Assembly (NCBI GenBank): GCA_022036555.1
Contig: CM039122.1
Coordinates: forward strand, 49,198,100-49,262,099
Length of the DNA: 64,000 nt
Reading direction: 5' to 3'
DNA from: Microstegium vimineum
Lineage: Eukaryota; Streptophyta; Magnoliopsida; Poales; Poaceae
The first letter of the stretch is position 1, and every line of letters begins with the position of its first letter. The notes beneath the pieces were generated by a model. The model ran no database searches. It was not told the origin of the DNA and saw only the letters and a list, made by a program, of their open reading frames with translations. Position numbers and translations under genes: made by a program. Below, one piece after another: positions 57,330 to 64,000 of this stretch.

Positions 57330-57657
57330 TTGGCGAATAAACCGGGGGTCCGGGGGAAGGTCTTGTCTTGTCTGTTGTCTTCCCACGGCTTCACCCTTTT
57401 CACCTTGCGCCCCCGCGCCTCTCCTTCAGCTTGCCTAGTTTGCCTTCACCTTCCTAGCATAGACCGCCAGACGGAATCACGCAAGACGCGTCTTTTCCAT
57501 TCCTGCCCAACCGAAGCGAAGCACGCCATCGGTCTCGAAGAGTCGAAGGGATCATCTTCTCTACTACTCGTCCTCGCGGCCCTGTTCCTCCTCTTCCATA
57601 CGGGACTGCAGCGGAGTGGAGATCCGTGCCTACATAGTCCGACTTCTTCGCTCGCTG
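57330..57657 (+). other. possible 5' untranslated exon of the small gene at 59665
   Basis: A pyrimidine-rich, GC-rich block ends CGCTCGCTG followed by GTAAGG, a strong donor. The next plausible acceptor with a coding exon is at 59654. The link between the two is inferred from position and strand only. Confidence 0.35.
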
Positions 57658-58134
57658 GTAAGGAAAGTCCTACCTTGCTTGGACTGATTGTTAGGAGGAG
57701 TCGTCAAGGACCTGTGAGTTGTGCAGGATAGATAGCATATTTCTTTTGCTATATGGCTCTGAGTAATCGGATCCGTATCTTGCTTGGGTGGATGCTCTGA
57801 TCTTCCCATCAGTTTGATGTGAAGTGATTCCGTCGCAGCAGGGGAAAGACGTGTGGATTGGAGTTTAATTGGCTGTGAAACTCGTGTTATCTTATAGGTT
57901 TGACTACCCGTAGAAGGCCATCTATTCTTAGGCTGTGCAGTTGGTTCAAATTGTGGTCAACGGACGGCAGGATAGGCAGGCTGGCTGAAGCTTTGCTATT
58001 ACTGGCTGTCATGTGAGTGGTGGCTGTAGAAGCACAGATCGAGCCAAGCTAAATGAATAACTGAATTAATTATAGCATGACAGGATGGTATTAATAAAGC
58101 TTAGGGAAACCTCCATAGCTTGGAGGTGGTGGGA

Positions 58135-58211
58135 AGAACCAACCACTATCTCGTTAGAGATCAATTAGTTCATCGAGGGACTAATCTCTAACGAGGCTAG
58201 AGGTTGGTTCT
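58135..58211. repeat. 77-nt imperfect hairpin
   Basis: AGAACCAACC..CTCGTTAGAGAT at the left pairs with ATCTCTAACGAG..GGTTGGTTCT at the right around a loop of about 25 nt. It lies in the supposed first intron of the small gene. It may be a tiny MITE or a structured RNA; nothing decides between these. Confidence 0.6.
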
Positions 58212-59519
58212 GGAGGTCGGACGGGGATTAGACATCATCATCGTTATTTCTAGTTTTCTAGCATAGTTGCTTCAAGAATTTAAACTTGTTCCGGGTAAGT
58301 TGTTATGCAAATCTTTAGCCTTGCTAGAGGCCTTTGAATTTCATGAACCCAGCAAAATGGACTGTTGGTTGGTTCTCATTTTTTATTGGATAGGGATTTC
58401 CCTGGTAGCATGAATATCAGTACATCAACAGGCCATACATAGTTATTTGATTTGATTATTAGAAAAAATTGCTATAGTTACTTGAAGATTGAGATATTCT
58501 TATCCTTCAGCCTTCACCGCCTTTCTTTTCGCACCTTTCCAGTCATGTGAGATGAAAAAAAAAATGAAAACTTGAAACTTATGGTGTGTTAGGATTTTCC
58601 TAACTTTTGCCATCATCTCTTGTCTGCGTGAGCTATTAGGACATTGCTTTGTCCTGAGATCAGAACAATATAACCTGTGTGAATAATGAAACATTGCTTA
58701 GGCACAGTCACGAAAAAAGTCAAACTAAGTGTCAAATATATGATATGCGATCAGGAGTGGAACTCCATGGAGTTTATATGTTACCCACTGAAATTCAAGC
58801 ACTAGATTTGGGCACTTTCTACATTTAAATTAGCACCCCTATTGCCTCTAGGCTCACTTATTTCAGTGGAATGGAAGGATGTAGCTGCAGTTTAGAAAAT
58901 TTCGATGATGCCTTGAGTCTATCATCTTCTTCTTTATTGGTACTGTACTAAGTAAATCCGATGATAATTTTACTTAAAACCTTTGCTGTTTGTGAAAGAT
59001 GCAGATTACTGCTACTATTTCCTCAATTCCATTTATTACCTACATAATAAAGTCATGTTTTAAAAATTATGCTGGGGTATTGATTTATTGTTGCTCAATG
59101 TGCTGAGGTAGTAAGTACTAAGTAGTATGATATGGACCTCGTTGGTTAAACCTTGCGTTTTGTTTCTTCACTCCAGCAATTCAGCAATTGACCGTGACAC
59201 ACTTGTACTTAGGTATTTGATGTTTTGATTTAGTTGACTGGTTGATTTAGGTAGTAACCTTAATAGTTGTAGCTAATTTAGGACTAATGCATTTTCTTGT
59301 TACCTTGGAAGTAGTGAATAGAGACATGATCCAGCTGGGATCTTTTTCTACGAGAATCATTTAGTCAGCTGCACGCCAAATGATGATTTCCCCTTATCCA
59401 AATTGTTCTCTCTGGCCTTCAGGGACCCTGTTACTGCAGAAATATTAGTGCTTTTTTCTCTGTTCCTTGATTGTCTTACTTTTTGCCCTGCCTTGTATGC
59501 ATTATATATGCCCTTTGTA

Positions 59520-59593
59520 CTCCTTTGTTCCAAACTATAAGACGTTTTGTTTTTTCTAGATACGCAGTGTCTTATATTTTGGAATAGAGGGAC
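59520..59593. mobile_element. very short Stowaway-like MITE
   Basis: CTCCTTTGTTCCAAACTATA at the left and TATATTTTGGAATAGAGGGAC at the right are imperfect inverted repeats in only 74 bp, with TA on both sides. It lies 72 bp upstream of the small coding sequence. Confidence 0.6.
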
Positions 59594-59664
59594 TAGTTTG
59601 TTATGTTGCGAGTCTCTGAGTTCTGATGGCCTTCAATCAACACTTAAAATGCAGCCTACGATTG

Positions 59665-59904
59665 ATGGCCTCACCTTCACCAACCGAGTTCAGTAGGGAA
59701 GCAGCTCGCCAGTCTCTGATCGCAATCTCCCAGTCCATTCCGGAGTCACCTTCACCCCAGACGGTGAAGACAAAAATCTCCAGTGCAGAAAATGGGAATC
59801 TGGGCGATGGGGGGGACAAGTTCAGATCAAAGCTGATGTCCATCACAGACCTGTCCTCTGATGCCCAACCTGCGCAGTGCCCTCCAAAGGATGTTGCTGC
59901 TTAA
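59665..59904 (+). CDS. small protein of 79 residues, unknown function
   Basis: The reading frame starts at an ATG ten bases after an AG acceptor (AAAATGCAG, 59654) and ends TAA at 59902-59904. The protein begins MASPSPTEFSREAARQSLIA and ends AQPAQCPPKDVAA. It is hydrophilic, rich in Ser and Pro, and has no transmembrane segment or signal peptide. The block FRSKLMSITDLSSDAQP looks like the conserved core of an uncharacterised plant family, but I am working from memory of its shape and cannot confirm it. The region downstream (59905-60060) looks like a 3' untranslated region. A longer start at 59626 is possible but would cross the acceptor. Confidence 0.5.
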   Translation: MASPSPTEFSREAARQSLIAISQSIPESPSPQTVKTKISSAENGNLGDGGDKFRSKLMSITDLSSDAQPAQCPPKDVAA

Positions 59905-60675
59905 TCGTGTGATTCTCTGCTCGACTTGCGGACTAATGTATCAGTGCTTGCTGATGGGACATGTAGCTGTTGTGGATTAAACTGAACGTCCTTATGTTAC
60001 TAGTCGTTTTTGTTTGTTAAAAATATTCAGGGAAACAGGTGGAAATATATTGTACAAGTTTCCTGACTGGTTGATAAGGAACAAGTTAATCTGAACATGC
60101 TGTCAATGCACTCATGCTCGGAAAACCCTTTTTTTTCCCGTGAAGTTTCTGATAGACCTTGTGTTCCATTGCTAAAAATTTGTGCTCCCGTCGGAGCTCG
60201 AGCCCCTTGAGGCCATGAGCTCATTAGAGAATTTCAGATAGAAGTTACGTGACCGATTTGTTACAATGGGAGTATATGTAATTGAGCCTAGTATAATAAA
60301 GGTTACCAATAGAGCAATAGGTCATGAACTCGTCCAAGTGGCAAGCACTGTGATGCTGTTCAATGTCGATCTGGCAATCGAGGATTGTTGCTAGCTTGTG
60401 TGATTATGGCAATTATGGTTGTTGTCAACCTCTCGCAAACTTTTCTCGTATTGTGTTGGGTCACTTTCCTGGTAATTCCTGGATTATCTGAGATGGTTAT
60501 AAGCTTCTGCTTAATGAAAGACGTGCCGTGAGGACACGTTCGCGAAAAAAACCCCCAAAGGTTACCATTAATTCGATGGAACAGGTCCAAATCGCGGACC
60601 AAACGGGCGAACTACTGGGCAAGACACGCGTGTCTCTCGGCAGTTTTGGCCCTAGTGTTCTGCCGAACGCGAACC

Positions 60676-60837
60676 ATGCCGAACCCCGCCCACTGTCCAC
60701 ACCACACCAGCGGGGGTGGAGTTGAGACTACGAAGGTGGCGCCGGCCGCGGCAAGTGACTCGTCCTCGTCTCAGGTGAAGGCGGTCATCGGCATAAGCAG
60801 CTCAGGATCGCCGTCATCCATCCCCTTCGCAGAATCG
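60676..60837 (+). other. possible first coding exon of an unresolved gene
   Basis: A 54-codon frame from ATG 60676 (MPNPAHCPHHTSGGGVETTK...) ends SIPFAES at a GTAACG donor. It is GC-rich against an AT-rich background and lies just downstream of a CG-rich upstream block. A possible acceptor at 61829 (TTCTTGCAG) would close the frame after five more codons. No family is recognised. Confidence 0.3.
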
Positions 60838-63800
60838 GTAACGTCTCTCTCTCACACACTTCTCGCTATTGCGCATTTTCGCTGGGCTCAATCTGACGGG
60901 CGAGACCTTGCGCTAACGACCGCCCGGATAGGACTCGAGTCATCTAGGTTCAAATTACTTTGCGTTTGAGAGGATTCGCACCAAAAGGGTCCGAAATTAG
61001 GGCGAAGTGTTATGTTGTAGTCTTGCAACGTGATTGCACAGACGTAATGCAGCCATACCTATTTTTTGGATTTATAAACTGAAAGACTGAGGTTTAACTT
61101 CGGATATCATTTTACTTTTTGGAAGAAGTCGGTTTACTTACATGAACCAGTATTTGTAAGTGACTAAGTGGACACTGATATCGTCCTGATAGTGACTGAA
61201 TGGGAAGGTTGTAGAAGTTACTACTATGAATATTAAAGTCCTCAGGGATTCCAAGGGCTTTCATCTAGTAGGAATGGATCAATGCACATGTGATATTCGG
61301 CACTATTCTGTGTCTGATTGCTGTCTATGCAGAATTGCAGATACATTGATTCATTGCCCGCTTGCAAATGCAAATTGACATTCATATGACTTGTGAATTT
61401 AATCTGCTTGGATCTTGAATCTAGAGATAGATTTATCCACAATGTAGCGCTTTCATTTCCTAGGAACAACAAAGTCTCGTCTCATACATAACTTTTGCAC
61501 CGAGACAGGGATTGAATGAGAATGTACAGTCGACTCATGTTGTGGGCTCTACCGATCCTCTGACCTGTAAAATATGCTCCTTTTGTTTTTTTTATTTGAA
61601 TTGCAAATTGACGATTACAGAATAGTGGGCAAGAATTCTTGTGAATGTTTGAAATATATACACATACACTGATCAAATTCTTGAACTTTGCAATTATATG
61701 GTTTTAGTGCATTAATTTAGAAGATTCATCATGTCCAGCACTAGGAATATTTTCAGTATGTCCCATGCGAGTAATTCTTCAAATTAAACTTAGTGTGATT
61801 GAAATGAAGGCCAACTTCCTTCTTGCAGGTGGTGCAGAGAGACTGATAGTTGATGTGGCATGACAGCTCAGTAGCTTACTGCCCATAGACATAATGCTCA
61901 TGTTTTCACACCTCGCCATGACAAAACTTGGTGAGTTTAGACTATGTTTGGTAAGGTTCTAAATGCTAGCAACTGCTTTTATTCCAATTACTCTCACGTT
62001 ACATTATCCTGCAGTCCAATGTACTGTACAGAATTACAACCACCCTTCAGATAGGTTTGCAAGAAGTACTCTGTAGTAATGTTGACTGTTAAATAAGATT
62101 TTAGTGTCTTAGAATACTCACCAAATTCTAAATGCCAATATCTGTATGGAGATCTCTAAACCATTCCACACATACACTTCTGTACTTCCAACTTCTAGTG
62201 GCAATGGTCAATAGCCTTGATTGTACATGGTCGATCTTGATGTTTTATTCTCCTACTTGGCAACTTCTAGTGACAATGGTCAAGTAGCCTTGATTGTACA
62301 TGGTTGAGCTTGTGTTTTATTCTCCTATATACTTGGTTGTTCTTACGGTCTTACCAGATAAGTTCTCCGCTTTGTGTTATGTATAAAAGTCAGGCTTTGC
62401 TCTATAGTGTTTTCTCTTCATGCTGGTATTAGCTGTTTCTATGAAGGTTAATTTCCACACAATTTTAGGTTCCATTTGCACAGAAATTTTTGGATCCTCT
62501 GGCAATCTATTTTTCAGATTGTTAGACAGTTCCAGGTAACTGATGCATAAGCATTATGCAACTATGAGTCTGTTATTGTCAGTTTTCTCATATCTCTAGT
62601 AAGCCTATGATGAAGTAATTCTTAAGTGTTCTTGACCTCCTGTCTTCTCTAATAAATGCCCAGGTCAATTTTCAGTTACCGTTTATGGTCTTTTCTTGAC
62701 TCATGATATTTTCTAGCATTTTCATGCTGTATGTGCGTATCTCCATGTCCTTTAGTTGCGGTATATGCTACTTTGGCGGTCTTCATTAGATATCATATTA
62801 GTGGACCAGGTTTCTGCACTTAAACAAAAAGGTTTTTCCCAAGGTACTAACATATATATTTTCTAAAGGCTTCTCTTTGATTTAACCTCAATAGGTATTA
62901 CCTTCGTGCATCTTTTCAGATTATATTTTATTGCCATTTCCTTGACTTGTTGGTTGCAAAGCACAATTCTATTCTTCTGAAGCTATATGGCAAACCCATC
63001 AGTATGATGGAGGAAGCCACGACACTGTCTTGTCTATGTCAGTGGCACTATATTGCAGCTGTTCCATTCCTAGTTCATATATGTAGCCATCTTATTCATG
63101 CTAAAAGTGACAGATTTTTAAATCAAAGCATGGCTGATTTAACTCTAGTCTGCGTTTTAAAAAAAGATTTAACTCTAGTCAACGTTCACAGCATCTACAT
63201 TTGTCGTGGTCTTCATGGTAGAGGAATTGAACCTGCTGTTCTATATCCAGCAGTCTCTATCGAGCACTTTGATGAACCCCTTGTTTACAACTTACAAGTA
63301 AATAGAATGGCCATATTTATTTCTACAGCACAGAGTGACACCATATATAATGGTATACTCTAGTCTACTGTAAGCCACAGGCAAATCAATCTTGTGGTTT
63401 ATCAATTAAATTAACCTGATGCCATGTTCTCTAATGCTATTATGACTGACCAATATGCAGGCTAGATTTTCTATGAATCAAACATTTTCAAAGGAAAAGG
63501 AAACTTGATCTCGCCATCCTAGCATTCACTTTGCTTCATTCTGTTGTGTGTCCATCTCAGCAGTGATGATCTGCATGAAGCAACTTTGTCAATTGCTGGT
63601 AATATTTTGATCATATTCCTTTTTTTTGTCAATTTTTTTGTCATGAATTATTAAATACCATCTTCTTATCTTTATCTACAGATTGGGTACATAAGGTTGA
63701 TATGACAAGTGTCTAAAAGGAAGTGTCGATTATCTTGAGGAGCTGAGAAGGTCGGTGGTAATTGAAGGGACTTTTTACCATGTTACCTTTGTCACATTGT

Positions 63801-64000
63801 GTTCAACATCTGAAAGGGATGAACTTTTTTCTAACTGCCTCTGTGTCTTGGACATTCCAAAGATATAGTATTTGACATTTGTTTAGTTTCTCCATGAGTT
63901 CAGCTGTGCTACTGCAACTGCATACCTTATAATTGTAGGGTGACCACTTTTGCATTATTCCCTCAGAATCTATGGCAGCAAAGAAGGCTGTATTGCATGT
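60838..64000. other. intron-like or intergenic sequence to the window end
   Basis: AT-rich sequence with several GT and AG splice-like signals on the plus strand (for example around 63560-63600 and 63682), and one imperfect repeat near 62205-62300 (CAACTTCTAGTG(A/G)CAATGGTC twice). No domain or RNA gene was recognised. It may contain exons of a plus-strand gene that continues past the window. Confidence 0.35.

Noticed and set aside
62947..63363. 138-residue plus-strand frame
   Set aside because: AT-rich intron-like sequence, no domain, no good start context.

Overview
The window is nuclear DNA from a grass (Poaceae), most likely one with a large, transposon-rich genome. The evidence is the spliced plant genes, GT-AG introns with plant-style lengths, Ty3/gypsy elements of the Tat and chromovirus lineages, Au-type and other tRNA-derived SINEs, and many Stowaway- and Tourist-like MITEs. 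I cannot name the species from the sequence alone.

Layout. 1-6711 is part of a degenerate Tat-lineage Ty3/gypsy element on the minus strand, with its 5' LTR at 5401-6711, followed by a SINE (6723-7016). 7519-9072 (+) holds four in-phase exons of a VAN3-binding-protein-like gene (DUF828 plus a PH-like tail) whose 5' part is not recognisable. It converges on a two-exon uL18-type ribosomal protein gene (9601-10286, minus). 10549-12065 is a nest of MITEs, an Au SINE and a foldback element with 60-bp repeat arms.

13154-31817 (minus, with a 5' untranslated exon near 33794-34090) is a PIE1/SWR1-type chromatin-remodelling ATPase gene in 18 coding exons. Its helicase exon is fully open, but four lesions affect the rest: a lost donor site after exon 1, a young chromovirus (15668-20785, plus strand, target duplication AACTG) placed exactly at a 3' splice site, a +1 frameshift in a poly-A run, and an in-frame TGA. 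This looks like a damaged copy. The introns carry several MITEs and a LINE fragment.

37842-41269 (minus) is an intact five-exon NPF7-type (NRT1.5/NRT1.8-like) transporter gene of 614 residues. 41300-53100 is mostly non-genic: a SINE with a 19-bp target duplication, a Tourist-like MITE, a CpG-rich stretch, another MITE and SINE, and a Mutator-like element with long inverted repeats and a GC-rich core (50263-51217). 53118-56730 (minus) is a LINE-type insertion with a 15-bp target duplication that carries only an ORF1-like region (zinc knuckles and DUF4283) and no ORF2. 57330-59904 (+) appears to be a small gene encoding a 79-residue protein of unknown function. The last 3 kb may belong to another plus-strand gene that I could not resolve.

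The genes do not form a pathway: this is a typical grass arrangement of single genes separated by nested transposons. The main biological interest is how the chromovirus and small lesions affect the PIE1-like gene.
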